From: CAWAMR01 sp963783095
GTDB lineage: Bacteria; Planctomycetota; Planctomycetia; Gemmatales; Gemmataceae
Direction: 5' to 3'
Length of the DNA: 64,000 nucleotides
Assembly: GCA_963783095.1 (NCBI GenBank)
Contig: CAWAMR010000004.1
Location: forward strand, 248,001 to 312,000
The notes beneath the pieces are model-generated. The model was given only the letters and a program-made list of their open reading frames with translations, was not told where the DNA came from and did not search any database. The position numbers and the translations under genes were made by a program. Below, one piece after another: positions 42,478-52,508 of this stretch (the stretch's first letter is position 1; each line of letters begins with the position of its first letter).

Positions 42478-42854
42478 AAGCAACTCCTGACGAGAGAATG
42501 GCACCGATGAAATAGTATAACCTGTAAGGGGGTTAAGGTTTCATGAGAGGTTGCGCCCCCCCTACAAGTTATAAGCGTTCGTCGATGCACAAATAGGACA
42601 TTTCAACCGATATTGTACGACTCTATTCGGTTGAGGATACATCGTTTTGCGAGTGGATGCACCAGAATTTTCAAACGGCGGGCTTGGGCCGCGCCGGTTG
42701 CGCTTCCCGCAGGGACGGCAACGGCGAGTATCGGAACTTGAATCGGCGAGCCCGGGACGCTCCCGTGCGCCAACATTGGAAAATATTTTGACGTTCGGCA
42801 ACGCCGGGCCGAATCGGGCTCCGAATTTAAAAGGTTCGAGGAATCGCGTGGCGG
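42478..42854. other. Leader region of the gsp operon and gap to the Rpn gene
   Basis: Contains a TATACT -10-like box on the minus strand at 42519-42514, about 37 bp before the gspG start, without a clear -35 at usual spacing. A minus-strand frame 42801-42562 (TTG start, 79 codons) holds two CxxC pairs (RRCRPCGKR and LKCPICAS), which would suit a zinc ribbon, but it lacks a ribosome site and may be chance. Confidence 0.25.
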
Positions 42855-43178
42855 TTACTGCTTCACCACGTCGCGGACTTCGTCGATCGTTTGCGCGACC
42901 AGCAATCTCTGTTGAATTGTTCGCAGTTTCGCGACGTCGATGATCTCTCGAATCCGCGCGAAAAGCTCTTTGCCCGGCTCGCCGAACTTCAGTTCCAAGC
43001 CAGTCTCAAGCGAATTGACTAGCTCCAGCTGCCGGCCTTTTTCGAGACCTTTTTCGAGACCTTTTTCGAGACCCTCCTCGATGCCTTCCTCACGAGCGGA
43101 CTCAACATAGAATTGCCGGTCTCGTATGGCTTTCAGTCGCGACTCGTATCGCTCTCGTTCGATTTCGCTCAGCGTCAT
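42855..43178 (-). CDS. Putative internally initiated short Rpn product (RpnS-like)
   Basis: Within the Rpn gene, in the same frame, GGAGGTGAT (43194-43186, minus strand) precedes ATG 43178 by 9 bases and ATG 43187 by none. This is one of the strongest ribosome sites in the region and has no role in the full-length product. The result would be a 107-residue C-terminal protein starting MTLSEIERERYESRLKAI and including the GLEK repeats. In E. coli, short RpnS proteins from such internal starts bind and inhibit the full toxin. Its existence here is an inference from site and position. Confidence 0.5.
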   Translation of the reverse strand: MTLSEIERERYESRLKAIRDRQFYVESAREEGIEEGLEKGLEKGLEKGRQLELVNSLETGLELKFGEPGKELFARIREIIDVAKLRTIQQRLLVAQTIDEVRDVVKQ

Positions 43179-43805
43179 GTTTTTCATCACCTCCACGGCC
43201 TTCACCAACGGCGGCGTATTCATGCCGTCGGGAATCGGGTCCGTCTCCAAACTCTCACCATATCGAAGGAAATAACACCAGCGTTCCAGATCGTCCTTCA
43301 ATTCCTCGATTTTACCAAGAAACTTGGGCAGTTCAATCACGTGAATCGAGAGATCCTCGCATAGGGCAAAACTTGGTTGACTGCTCGAACGCACGGCAAA
43401 TTCGTGATGGAACCCCGCTGCCGAAAAAAGAACCCTGTTCACGAAACTGATCGAAATCGTCGGCTGCAGCAAGCGATAGTCATCTCCCTCGTGAAGCTGC
43501 GATTGGTAAAGCTTCGACCAATAGAAAAGGATGCGCTTCGGATACGCCTTCCCGGCCGCCATCTCCATTTCGATATTGTACAATCGCCCGCTCCGGTCGC
43601 GGGCCTTGATGTCGAGGATCGAGAGCTTATCATCCAACAAGTCTTTGTCGTTAAACGGGTTCAAGATCTCCACATCGACGATCGGCTCCGCAAGGAACGC
43701 GCGGAGGATTGCGTTGAGCAACGCGATCAACAAAGGCTTGTTCGCCTCGCTGCCGAACAGCTTCTTGAAGACATAATCGACCTTCGGATCGATGCCAAGG
43801 ATCAT
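42855..43805 (-). CDS. Rpn/PD-(D/E)XK transposase-family nuclease
   Basis: 316 residues, intact. Opens MILGIDPKVDYVFKKLFGSE, the standard start of the recombination-promoting nuclease (Rpn, YhgA-like) family. The PD-(D/E)XK core is visible as LLDDKLSILDIKARDRSGRL followed by YNIEMEM, with acidic residues and Lys placed as in the family, then YWSKLYQSQL. The C-terminal third is a charged helix with three 4-residue units GLEK (DNA 12-bp repeats around 43035-43080) and a helical end. Rpn proteins are DNA endonucleases and some act as antiphage toxins restrained by a short form from an internal start; such a start is present here at 43178. Starts 4 bp after the stop of the gene before it, whose end supplies its GGAG site. 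Confidence 0.85.
   Translation of the reverse strand: MILGIDPKVDYVFKKLFGSEANKPLLIALLNAILRAFLAEPIVDVEILNPFNDKDLLDDKLSILDIKARDRSGRLYNIEMEMAAGKAYPKRILFYWSKLYQSQLHEGDDYRLLQPTISISFVNRVLFSAAGFHHEFAVRSSSQPSFALCEDLSIHVIELPKFLGKIEELKDDLERWCYFLRYGESLETDPIPDGMNTPPLVKAVEVMKNMTLSEIERERYESRLKAIRDRQFYVESAREEGIEEGLEKGLEKGLEKGRQLELVNSLETGLELKFGEPGKELFARIREIIDVAKLRTIQQRLLVAQTIDEVRDVVKQ
43035..43080. repeat. 12-bp tandem repeat inside the Rpn gene
   Basis: Three near-perfect copies of CCTTTTTCGAGA (plus strand), encoding Gly-Leu-Glu-Lys units. Unit length is a multiple of three, so copy-number change would alter helix length without breaking the frame. Confidence 0.75.
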
Positions 43806-43808
43806 GGC

Positions 43809-45017
43809 TCAATTCTCCTTTGAGCGGGCCAGATACTTCGGGAAGAGGTCGTTCTTCGGCCAGTTCTTGATGGAACGGATCACCTTGCGCATTTCCGGCG
43901 ATAGGAACGCCACCGGTGAAATATCGTCCTTTACGGTGAGTCTGTGCGTGCCGTTGAACATTGCCGCATAAATGACGTTCCCCTGATCCAACCAGAGCCA
44001 CTTTGTGGAAGACCCGTCGAGTCGACCGGTGTGGTAACAGCCCGCTTCAAAGTGTGCTTGTATGCTCTTACCACGCAGCGCCGGGAATTTGTCAGGCTCC
44101 GCGAGAGCGCTCAAAAACCGCGTCATCTCGACGGGCGAGGCGATCCAGCCGCTATGAGAATCCATCGTCTCCACGCTCCACGCTCCATAGGGAGGCGGCA
44201 CATTGTCAGTCCGGTTGAAGACTGATTTCGCAGGCCCCCAGCCGAGCTCGTAATACTTCACCTCGTCGGGAAATCGATCGGCCTCCAAGGTTCGCCCGAT
44301 CTTCATTCGGGTAATGCCGATCGGTTTGAGAACATTTTCTCGAATGTAGTCGTCGTACTTTGCCTTCGTCACCGATTCAATGACCCTTCCCAGGATAAGG
44401 TAGCCGAAGTTGGAATAATGCATCTCCGTCCCCGGGTCATAATCGAGCGTTTGTCCGAGCATGAAGCGGATAATATGCTCCGGGCGAGGCGGCGAATCGA
44501 CCTTGAGAGCATCGGCGATGCGAAAGGGCATGTAGACCGGGTCGCCGAACTTCTCGTAGTCGAAGCCGCCCTTGTGATCGAGCAGATGCTTGACGGTAAT
44601 GGTTTTCCACCGAGCATCGAACTCCTTGCCTGGTTCCAGGACCGGCTGAAGTTTCAGTAGCGGAAACACTTTGTCGGTGAGTTTGAGTTTACCTCGATCG
44701 ACGAGTTGAAGAATGCCGGCAGCAGTGAATGGTTTGGAATTGCTGGCGAGCCGAAACAGCGCATCAGGCTGCATCGGCGTTTCTTTTTCTCGATCGGCAT
44801 AGCCGAAACCGCGCGCATAAACCAGTCGGCCGTCTTTGGTTACGGCCAGCGCAGCGCCGGGGAGTTTGTGCTTTTTCAAGATTTTGAGCACGGCGTCGTC
44901 GAAACCCTTCAGATCGGGAACGGCAACGCCCGAGACCGGCAGCGTTTTTTCGCGCGGAGCTTGCCCAAAGGCAGCAGTTCCAACCCATAAAATCGTCAAG
45001 ATCGCAGCAGGTTTCAT
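43809..45017 (-). CDS. Serine beta-lactamase-like hydrolase (class C / DD-peptidase fold)
   Basis: 402 residues from ATG 45017 with a signal peptide (AAILTILWVGTAAFGQA). Catalytic motifs: SNSK at residues 92-95 (SxxK), YSN in MHYSNFGYLILGR, and HSGW at the KTG-equivalent position. This is the penicillin-binding-protein/beta-lactamase family VIII-esterase group (Pfam Beta-lactamase). Likely periplasmic serine hydrolase acting on peptides or esters; a true beta-lactamase activity cannot be assumed. Its stop lies 3 bp before the Rpn start, so the two genes are probably co-transcribed. Confidence 0.85.
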   Translation of the reverse strand: MKPAAILTILWVGTAAFGQAPREKTLPVSGVAVPDLKGFDDAVLKILKKHKLPGAALAVTKDGRLVYARGFGYADREKETPMQPDALFRLASNSKPFTAAGILQLVDRGKLKLTDKVFPLLKLQPVLEPGKEFDARWKTITVKHLLDHKGGFDYEKFGDPVYMPFRIADALKVDSPPRPEHIIRFMLGQTLDYDPGTEMHYSNFGYLILGRVIESVTKAKYDDYIRENVLKPIGITRMKIGRTLEADRFPDEVKYYELGWGPAKSVFNRTDNVPPPYGAWSVETMDSHSGWIASPVEMTRFLSALAEPDKFPALRGKSIQAHFEAGCYHTGRLDGSSTKWLWLDQGNVIYAAMFNGTHRLTVKDDISPVAFLSPEMRKVIRSIKNWPKNDLFPKYLARSKEN

Positions 45018-45046
45018 GCAACGAGTCCGAAGTCTCCATAACGTTA

Positions 45047-45600
45047 TCAATCCGCTTCGCCGATCGCGTTGTTTCCTGGGGCTCGCTCGTTGTCGAGATC
45101 TGCGGCGAGCCTCTTCTTGCGCCCTGTCGCAGAAATTCGATTTCCAGACTCAGAATCGAGTGCGTTTGTCGTGTTTCCCAAACCAGGATACCGGACCCGA
45201 TCAGCAAGCCCCCAATTCCTACCACTCCGCAACAAAACGCGGCAATCAGAGCCATATCGCGAAAGAGTTCGTGGCGAGTGATAAAGAAGATCGCTCCTAC
45301 CAGCGAAAAAAAACTCGTTCCGGCGAACGATCCCACAGCGAGGTAAAAGGCGGTCAACGCGCGAACCAAAAGAATCGTTCGTCGCTCCGCATATTCGACC
45401 TGTCGCCAGCGCAGTAGAGTTTCGGGATCGTCCGCGCTTTCTTTACCCTCCAACGCGGCCACCAGAGAACGGGCACGATCGATTGACCGGGCAAAACGGT
45501 TGGATGTCTGCAGACCCATGACCGAGGAAGCATTGGTCAAGACCGCAGGCGCAACAATAAAGGTCAAGACGGCAAACGGATTGACGCTGAAAGGATCCAT
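45047..45600 (-). CDS. DUF2721-like membrane protein, probable frameshift near the end
   Basis: ATG 45600 gives MDPFSVNPFAVLTFIVAPAV with a first helix, then a cytoplasmic charged loop (RFARSIDRARSLVAAL; WRQVEYAERRTILLVRAL) and two further helices (FYLAVGSFAGTSFFSLVGAI, FCCGVVGIGGLLIGSG), the layout of DUF2721. In the uncorrected frame it would run to 44764, deep inside the next gene; a one-base shift near 45110-45160 gives a stop at 45047, 30 bp before that gene, which I prefer. Function unknown. Confidence 0.65.
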
Positions 45601-45650
45601 CGATGCGGCTCGGCACGCCAAAATGACCTGATTGGACACTGCAGTAGATT

Positions 45651-47513
45651 CTATTGAGTCTTCTTTCCCGAAGCTGCCGAGAACTGTTCGCAGCGCAGAA
45701 GCATCGCTTTCGCATGCTCCATTCTTGCAGGGAAAAGCGGTCGAAGCTCCGGGAAATTATTGATGAAGGTTTCCCAATAGTCCTTGGCATTTACCCACAG
45801 CACCTGCGTCTCGGATTTCAATCCTTCTGTCGGTGTCAGATCCGACACTGCCTGCAAATGCTCGGCTTTTTCCTGGGCACACTCGGCCGTCAAATACGCA
45901 GCTTCGCTGCGCACGAGCTTGGAGGCGCTGCGCCCGACCCAAAGGTGCAGGGTTGCATCGTGGAACAGGTGAGCCTTGTTCGACCTTGCGGCCTCGATCC
46001 CCGCCTGGTTCTGATCGTGTAGCGCACGCGCCTCGTCGGCAAAAACACTCACAGCCTGTTCCGTCCAGATCTGGAACCTTCTTTCCATATCCGGAGCTGC
46101 GTCGGCCTCCCTCAGAAGGCTATCTTGATCGTACTTCAATGTGCTCAGAGCAAGGTTGGCATCGTTGAATTGTCCGCGCAAGATCCGATCGCGTGGCGAA
46201 CCGTATCGAAAAAAGAGGTTTCGCATCGGTTGCACATAAAGTTGGTGAACCCACTCTTGTCCAGGACCGTCAACCCGAGTCACAAGATTCGGGCGATTTT
46301 TGTCGCGCAGCACCAGGATCGGCATGAAGTTCGATGGGATATACTCCTTTTCGTATTGCACTGTATATTCGTTTTTGGCTGGAGGAAGAATCGTGCCGTT
46401 GGACAGCCTTCGTTCCATGTGAAAGCGACGAAGAATGTGCGTGTAGGTCAACTCAAAACTCAAATCATCCGGATTCTTGGGGTGGGGATTCCAGAATCGG
46501 CATTTTGTCTCGCCGGCTTCTTTGAGGATCCGGTCGCGGGTTGCAAGAACATCCCAGTGCAGCTTGACCGGGCTGGAATCCGAAGTGATCCCTTCGAGCC
46601 AGGCCATCCGCGACGAAAGACCGCTGAGGGGGCAGGCAAGAAACGGCTCCCAGAGTTTGATTTCACCCGGCTTCCAGTCGTGTTTGGCCGTCCAGTCGTT
46701 CAACTGGTCCGGCTTGCTTCGCAGCTGAGCCAGCGTTGCGACCCCCTGGCCCCCGGCGTCGGGAAATGGTTTGCCTTTGAGAGGGTCAAACAAAAAGATC
46801 TCTTTGCCGATGCGGACGCCGATCGCCCGAATCGGAGTAAAAACCCGTCGTTGTCCCTTTTTGAGGTTGACGATTTGCACAACGGGTGCTTCCAGAATTG
46901 CCGGAGGACCGATCAGGCAGCCGTCGAGCTTTAGTTGGTGGAGCAAACCGAGAAATGCGTAGACGCGATCCAGTCCACTGCCATTGCCGCCCTCCAGGCT
47001 ATACCAGGGTGGAGCAACGGGCAGGTTACGCTGCTCGAAGTAAATTTGCCGGCAGACAAATTCAAATGCCAGCACTGCTTTCTTGAGATCGGAGGCATTT
47101 GCCGCATTCAGCGAGCGAACGATATCGCGCAACAGCAGACATTCTTCGACATAAAATGGATCGACTTCATTGAATACTTCGGACTCGACTTCATGCGATT
47201 CCCGATCGGTCAAGTTCGCAAATTCAACCAGTGCTTTCCGGTCTGAATCGGTCCATTTCGGGCGTTGTTCTCGATTCGTCGCCGAGGCATCCAGTCCTTG
47301 CAGCACATCCTGACACACTTCATTGGTCGGTTCCGCGTCCAGACGCGCAACTTGAGCGCTGGTTGTATCGATTTCAGACCGAGGATTCGTTACTTTGGTC
47401 GGCCGGGCCTTATTGCCGCAGCCAACAAACGCTGTCCCAGTCAAACACACGATGAGAATCGAACCCAGCCATACGAGTCGAAGCGAACTACGCCGATGCG
47501 CGGAAAATATCAT
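45651..47513 (-). CDS. Large lipoprotein, transglutaminase-like core possible
   Basis: 620 residues, intact, from ATG 47513. Lipoprotein signal ends LTGTAFVGC. The first half has EECLLLRDIVRSLNAANASD, AFEFVCRQIYFEQ and a PWYSLEGGNGSGLDRVYAFL stretch with IFLFDPLKGKPFP, which together resemble the helical-plus-core arrangement of bacterial transglutaminase-like domains, though no clear Cys-His-Asp triad is seen. The rest is helical with EWVHQLYVQPMRNLFFRYG. Its start lies inside the kdsA end (26-bp overlap), so it is translationally coupled to kdsA. Otherwise unrecognised. Confidence 0.6.
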   Translation of the reverse strand: MIFSAHRRSSLRLVWLGSILIVCLTGTAFVGCGNKARPTKVTNPRSEIDTTSAQVARLDAEPTNEVCQDVLQGLDASATNREQRPKWTDSDRKALVEFANLTDRESHEVESEVFNEVDPFYVEECLLLRDIVRSLNAANASDLKKAVLAFEFVCRQIYFEQRNLPVAPPWYSLEGGNGSGLDRVYAFLGLLHQLKLDGCLIGPPAILEAPVVQIVNLKKGQRRVFTPIRAIGVRIGKEIFLFDPLKGKPFPDAGGQGVATLAQLRSKPDQLNDWTAKHDWKPGEIKLWEPFLACPLSGLSSRMAWLEGITSDSSPVKLHWDVLATRDRILKEAGETKCRFWNPHPKNPDDLSFELTYTHILRRFHMERRLSNGTILPPAKNEYTVQYEKEYIPSNFMPILVLRDKNRPNLVTRVDGPGQEWVHQLYVQPMRNLFFRYGSPRDRILRGQFNDANLALSTLKYDQDSLLREADAAPDMERRFQIWTEQAVSVFADEARALHDQNQAGIEAARSNKAHLFHDATLHLWVGRSASKLVRSEAAYLTAECAQEKAEHLQAVSDLTPTEGLKSETQVLWVNAKDYWETFINNFPELRPLFPARMEHAKAMLLRCEQFSAASGKKTQ

Positions 47514-48353
47514 GCGAAGCCCCGATGACAGGCTCGGTCAAAGCCTGCCGGATGCGAAGACAAATGCCAACGAGTGCCGGGAAGTCGTCCAGGGATATCA
47601 TATTGGGGCCATCGCTCGGCGCCTTGCCCGGATCGGGATGGGTTTCGACAAAAACACCATCACAACCTGCCGCGACGGCCGACCGAGCCAGATAGGGGAC
47701 CATCCGACGGTCTCCTCCTGTACTGTTCCCCTGACTCCCTGGAGTTTGTACGCTGTGAGTGGCATCGAAGATCACTGGTTTGCCGAGATCCTGCATCCAC
47801 GGAATCGCGGCATGTCGTTCACGAGATTTCCGTAGCCGAATGTGCTGCCGCGCTCGGTGAGCAGCAGATTCGGATTGCCGGCCTCATCCATCTTGGAAAT
47901 GACATTTTTCATGTCCCACGGTGCCATGAACTGACCCTTTTTCACATTGATCGTTCGGCCTGTTTGCGCCGCTGCGAGCACCAGGTCGGTCTGCCGGGCC
48001 AGAAACGCCGGAACCTGCAATACCGCGCATACTTGAGCCACTGCCTCGACTTGATGACATTCGTGGATGTCGGTCGTGACCGGAATGTCCAATCGTTGTC
48101 GAACCGTATCGAGCGTCTTTAACCCTTCCTGCAAGCCAGGCCCACGGAATGATTTCCCCGAACTGCGATTCGCCTTGTCGAACGACGCTTTGAATATTAG
48201 AGGGAAACCGAGCCGATCGGAATAGCTTCGCAGGCGATCGGCGATGAACAGGGTCAAATCGTGCGATTCAATGACACAAGGCCCCGCGATCCAGAGGATC
48301 GGCTGCCCCTTGCCGCATTTGAGTGCGCCAATGGAGACGGGTAGATTTTCCAT
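47488..48353 (-). CDS. kdsA: 3-deoxy-8-phosphooctulonate synthase (KdsA), one frameshift
   Basis: Condenses phosphoenolpyruvate with arabinose-5-phosphate to make Kdo-8-phosphate for lipopolysaccharide. ATG 48353 has GAGGA upstream. Motifs: IAGPCVIESHD, FKASFDKANRSS, GKSFRGPGLQEGL, TTDIHECHQ, PAFLARQTDL, the NVKKGQFMAPWDM block, and after a shift near 47805 VIFDATHSVQTPG, PYLARSAVAAGCDGVFVETH and DGPNMI. About 288 residues, normal for the family. The presence of Kdo synthesis fits a planctomycete with an LPS-type outer membrane. Confidence 0.93.
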
Positions 48354-48431
48354 AGTTCGATCCTCCATCGAATTGGGGGGGTCTCAGTGGTGTCGCTGTA
48401 TCAGTTTAGCCCAAATACCTTCGTTGCTACA

Positions 48432-48528
48432 CAACGGCGAACCCCATGCGTAAGCTTGGGGGTGTCTACCAGCATTCCGACCCTGCCTCTTTAACCCCCA
48501 AGCTTACGCACGGGGTTCGCCCGTTGTC
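48432..48528. repeat. 33-bp inverted repeat
   Basis: Left arm 48432-48464 (ACAACGGCGAACCCC then GCGTAAGCTTGGGGGT) pairs with 48495-48528 with two small differences around a 30-bp spacer. Between holA and kdsA. The word GCGTAAGCT is shared with the repeat at 17123-17275. Confidence 0.8.
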
Positions 48529-48593
48529 TGTGGCTATACCCGTAATGTGTCGCTGCGACTCCACCGGAGTGTAGCGGGTGAACGAAGATTCGA

Positions 48594-49618
48594 TCAACCC
48601 GAACTTGGCTTGGCCGGACCTTCCCGCGCCAACTGAACGATGAGCCTCTCAAACACTGCCCGCTCCGGCAGTGGGCTTTCTCCCTTGAGTCCCAAATCGA
48701 CTTCAATCAGCCAATCGTAGAGTTTGTCGAGCCGGGGCCAGCCGAGATGCTTCATCTGCCTGCGGGCGCTATCGCGCACTGCGGGCCAGTGAAAAATCGC
48801 TGCTTCGTTCATTGCTTCCTCGAGCGGCATCCCTTGTTTGTGAAGTCGAGCGGTCATGGCCAGCTTCCGAAGTTGCGAACCCAGCGCCCCCAGCATCGCG
48901 ATCGGGGCTTCGCCTTCTTCGAACAATTCGCCCAGTATTCCCAGAGCTTCTGCGGCTTTTCCCTCGCCGATCGAGTCCAGAATCCGAAAGACATTAGCAC
49001 CCCGGCTGCGGCCTACTAATAGATCGACATCGGCGGCGGTAATCGACGTCCTTTCGCCCACGTAGATAGCGAGTTTATTCAATTCCGAATCGAGCAGACT
49101 CATCTGATCGCCCACGAATTCGACCAGCATTTGCGCAGCGGGTTTCGGCAGTTTCTTCTGGTAATGGGTATCTGCCCATTTCACGCACCAGTCCGGCAGA
49201 AGATACGATTTTGGCCCCTTGCAAATGAGCGTGACTTCTTCCGGTATTGCTTTGGCGAGTTTGGTCGACGCGGTCCACGATTTTGCATCGAGTACCAGGA
49301 CTCCTTGTTTGGATGGTTCGGCGACATATTTTTCCAGTTGCGGTCGGAACTTCGTTACGAACGGATCGGCCTGTTCGATGATGACCAACCTGGCATCGCT
49401 GAGGAAGGGCAGCGTATCGAGTTCATTGCGAATGGTAGAGAATTCGGCTTTATCGCCGGCATAACTCGAAACCGACAGGGCCGGATCGGAATCGCCGATA
49501 ACGATATGCTCAATGGCGGCGAGCGCCGTCTTTTGAGAAATTCCTCATCGCCCGTCAGCACGTAGATCGGCTGCGGTTTTGCCTTCTTCGCCTTATCGAT
49601 GAAGACGGTAGCGTCCAT
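48594..49618 (-). CDS. holA: DNA polymerase III delta subunit (HolA), one frameshift
   Basis: Clamp-loader subunit that opens the beta clamp. ATG 49618 starts MDATVFIDKAKKAKPQPIYV with the early GDEEFLK motif; a shift near 49530 then runs through ELDTLPFLSDARLVIIEQAD (the LPFL-type clamp-contact region), SYLLPDWCVKWAD, AAQMLVEFVGDQMSLLDSEL and SRGANVFRILDSIGEGKA. The end QLAREGPAKPSSG is normal, about 341 residues. Its start overlaps the nnrE stop as TGATG, so the two are coupled. Confidence 0.88.
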
Positions 49619-50286
49619 CAATGCCCCTCGTGAAGGAATTGATCTACCAATCTTTTCGGCACGCCGATATCGATGACATGAACTTCCCCGATCCAGGGCT
49701 TTGCTGCGGCTTCGAGGAATCCCTTCTTCCAGCTTACGAAAGTGGCGGTATGGGTCGCTCGAATCGTTACTCCCATAGGCTGCCCGGTATCGCAATCCAA
49801 TCCGGATGGAATGTCCACGGCAAGGACCGGATTTCCGCTCGCGTTGATCCGGGCAGCGAGGTCATCGAAAGGCGAGGCGAGCGGACGATCGAGCCCCGTA
49901 CCGAAGATCGCATCGATAATCCATCTGTCGCTGAAGCTGACAGTTTCGGTGGAGACAAGTTGTCGAACCACGCCGCAGTTCTTCCAAATTCGGTAATTGA
50001 CATCGGCATCCGTAAGCGGTTTGGGCGGCTTGGTCATCCATAATTCGATCGGGTATCCGAGATTTTCGAGATGTCTGGCGATAACAAAACCATCGCCGCC
50101 GTTGTTGCCGGGACCGCAAAAGATTATGACGGGCTTGCGCTCGGGATTCAGGCGGGTCAAAAGCTCGGCGGTGCCCCGTCCCGCGTTTTCCATCAACACC
50201 ACACCGGGAACACCATATTGTTCGATGGCAAACGTATCGAGGAGCCGGACCTCCGATCGGGAAAGTGCGATAGGGAAAATTTCCAT
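49618..50286 (-). CDS. nnrE: NAD(P)H-hydrate epimerase (YjeF N-terminal domain)
   Basis: 222 residues from ATG 50286 with GGAGA upstream. Repairs the R-epimer of hydrated NAD(P)H. Clear motifs: EQYGVPGVVLMENAGRG, IFCGPGNNGGDGFVIARHL (the signature NNGGDG), DAIFGTGLDRPL, VLAVDIPSGLDCDTGQPMG and a final EVHVIDIGVP. Only the epimerase half is present; the ADP-dependent dehydratase (NnrD) domain usually fused to it is missing, so the partner must be elsewhere. The frame is open further upstream, but that part is not homologous. Confidence 0.9.
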   Translation of the reverse strand: MEIFPIALSRSEVRLLDTFAIEQYGVPGVVLMENAGRGTAELLTRLNPERKPVIIFCGPGNNGGDGFVIARHLENLGYPIELWMTKPPKPLTDADVNYRIWKNCGVVRQLVSTETVSFSDRWIIDAIFGTGLDRPLASPFDDLAARINASGNPVLAVDIPSGLDCDTGQPMGVTIRATHTATFVSWKKGFLEAAAKPWIGEVHVIDIGVPKRLVDQFLHEGH

Positions 50287-50398
50287 GATCGATATCTCCT
50301 CTGGACCACCCCAAATGGCGTCGCCGACCGGTTCTGTTATAGAATACGATCTGCCGGACGATCGCAAAATCACGACATCAAACGTGACGGAGCCTTTC

Positions 50399-51448
50399 AT
50401 GTACAACTTCCTATCGTTCGCGGGTTGCCTTCTGTGTGCCCTATCCCTTTCTGCCGCACCTACTCCAAAAACTCCGCCCCCGTCCTTTCCACCCGAACAA
50501 CTACAAGAGTGGATTCGGGAACTCGATTCAGACAACTTCAAGGTTCGCGTTCGTGCCGGCAAGAAATTGCGCTGCGGGCAAGGAAGCGATCGAACCGTTA
50601 AGGAAGGCCGTGCTCGGCGGCAGTACGGAATCGATGGATCGGTCCTTGCACATTCTCGATGAGATGTTGAATTCCTCCGAAGAGCCGCTTGCGCAGGCCC
50701 CCAGCGCACCCTCAAACAGATTGCCGCATCGAATTCGCCCGGTGCAGCAGGTGCCGAGGCGGCGCTGGGCCGCCTGAGGGGCACCTACATTGTGCGCGCT
50801 CCAGGACGCGGGCGTTCCTTACGCATCGACGGAAATGACCTTAACAGGGTCAATCTGGACGCGGTGGAGCAACCGAAAGCAATACTGCCGCTGCTGAAGG
50901 AATTTCCCGAAATTCAGGAAATCTCCGCAACGACGCGAAAGTTCGGTGATGCGGAGATGAAAGCGCTGCCGACCTTGCCTAATTTGGATCATTTCAACCT
51001 TTTTGAATCCGGCATCACCGACGACGCCTTGAAAGAATTCAAACGCTTCCCCAAGCTGGCCTCGATCCCGATGGGGCATACCAAAGTCACCGATGCCGGG
51101 TTGATACACCTGGCTTCTTTGACGCAACTCGAATACGTTGGGCTGCGCGGCGACGCCATCACCGACAAAGGCGTGGCTCATCTTAAAAAATTGACGAATC
51201 TGACCGGACTCTATTTGGGTGAAACAAAAGTGACCGATGCCGGCCTGGCTCATCTGGTGGACATGACGAAGATGAATTATCTCAGGCTGCACCACTTGCC
51301 GATCACCGACAAGGGTTTGGAAAATCTGAAGGGGATGAAGCAATTGCGATTTATACAATTGTGGAACACGAAGACGACAGCGGAAGGGCGAGCCAAGTTA
51401 CAGGTAGCGATCCAGGGGTTGCAAATTCCCGAACGCGACGATCAATGA
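50399..51448 (+). CDS. Exported leucine-rich-repeat protein, frameshifts
   Basis: ATG 50399 gives a signal peptide (SFAGCLLCALSLSAAP). After a shift near 50570 a helical region follows (GKEAIEPLRKAVLGGSTESM) and after another near 50700 a C-terminal array of LRR-type repeats with period about 24: LPTLPNLDHFNLFESGITDD, RFPKLASIPMGHTKVTDAGL, SLTQLEYVGLRGDAITDKGV, KLTNLTGLYLGETKVTDAGL, DMTKMNYLRLHHLPITDKGL. The pattern is the cysteine-free F-box/RI-like LRR common in planctomycetes. Total about 350 residues. Role unknown, probably protein-protein contact at the surface. Confidence 0.75.
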
Positions 51449-51494
51449 TGACCATTCACCCAGGACAAGCCCGGGTGTACGACATGGTTCGCTT

Positions 51495-52480
51495 CTAAGC
51501 GGCCATTTCATACACCCGTTCCTCAGCCTTGTTTTTTTGTCTGGTAGTGTTGTATTCGCGTTGTCCTGTTGCGTTCGCTTGTCGGCGTTCCCAAAAATCC
51601 TTCATTTCTTGGCCATCACTCAAGTAGTCCGCTCGTAGTTGCAATACCGCTTCCGCTCCTTGGTTGCCCCAGAATTTCTCCGTTCCCTTCACACGATAGT
51701 TGAATTGCTTGACGGCCGATTCCACATAACTGGATGTGATCGGCAAGCCCTGACGACGATATTCGGCATAGCGCATCTTGTTTTTGTGCTTTTGGAAGTA
51801 GCCCAACGCCGTACTGACTATCTGTCGCGGCTGCGTTTCCCCATCCCCCTCTTGCGGCATACCCAATTCGGCCTGACGTTGCTCCAATTCCTCAATGACC
51901 TTTTCGACTTCACCCTTCCACACCCAATTCACCCAGCGGACATGGCAGTCCCAACCCTCCTTGAAGGATCGGTTTGCCATCGCTGCTGCAAATACGTAAC
52001 TGATGGCATGGATGATATCCAGGACCGGTGTGAAAGAGGAAAAATGGTTTTGCCACAATGTCCAGTTGTTCTCCGAACCGTCCCCGAGAAAGGCTTTACG
52101 CGACGCTTGGAAAAAGCCCAATTTCCGCCATCGACCACCACCACGGCCACGCTCGGTGCCACCACATCCTGGGGTTTGTCTTTCCGTTCGGTCAACGGCA
52201 AGCAGGTGTAACATTCGACCTCTTCCTGCCGTTCGATCTGTCGTTCCTGACCGATTCGCTCGGTCAAGCGTTCAATCAATCTGCTTGGCATCGACCTCCA
52301 AGTCCATCAACTCCGCCACTTCCTCACGGGCTTTCTCGAAGGACTTGCCATTGGCCCCGAGATACACGATTTTTTGCTGTAAACCCGAGCTCATCTCACT
52401 ACGATCAATCCCCAGACTTTTGCTCTGAGGGAAAAAAAGACCGCCGACATTTCGGGCAGTTCGTCAGAGGTGGTCAACCC
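51495..52480 (-). mobile_element. Transposase remnant, broken by several indels
   Basis: The readable part (239 codons, 52214-51495) has VLDIIHAISYVFAAAMA, GLPITSSYVESAVKQFNYRV and WGNQGAEAVLQLRADYLSD; Glu in the VESAVKQ block fits the E of a DDE transposase, close to the ISKra4-type. Upstream parts in other frames give a zinc-ribbon start (NCPKCRRSFFPQSKSLGID), FEKAREEVAELMDLEVDAKQ and VAVVVVDGGRWRK, the last with the first Asp. Terminal inverted repeats were not found. It has cut into the GNAT remnant at 52509-52634. Confidence 0.7.
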
Positions 52481-52508
52481 CCTAGTTCCTCGAATTTGCT
52501 CGTTTTCG

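Noticed and set aside
43035..43080. Tandem repeat as a CRISPR-like array
   Set aside because: Units of 12 bp without spacers, in frame and coding for Gly-Leu-Glu-Lys.
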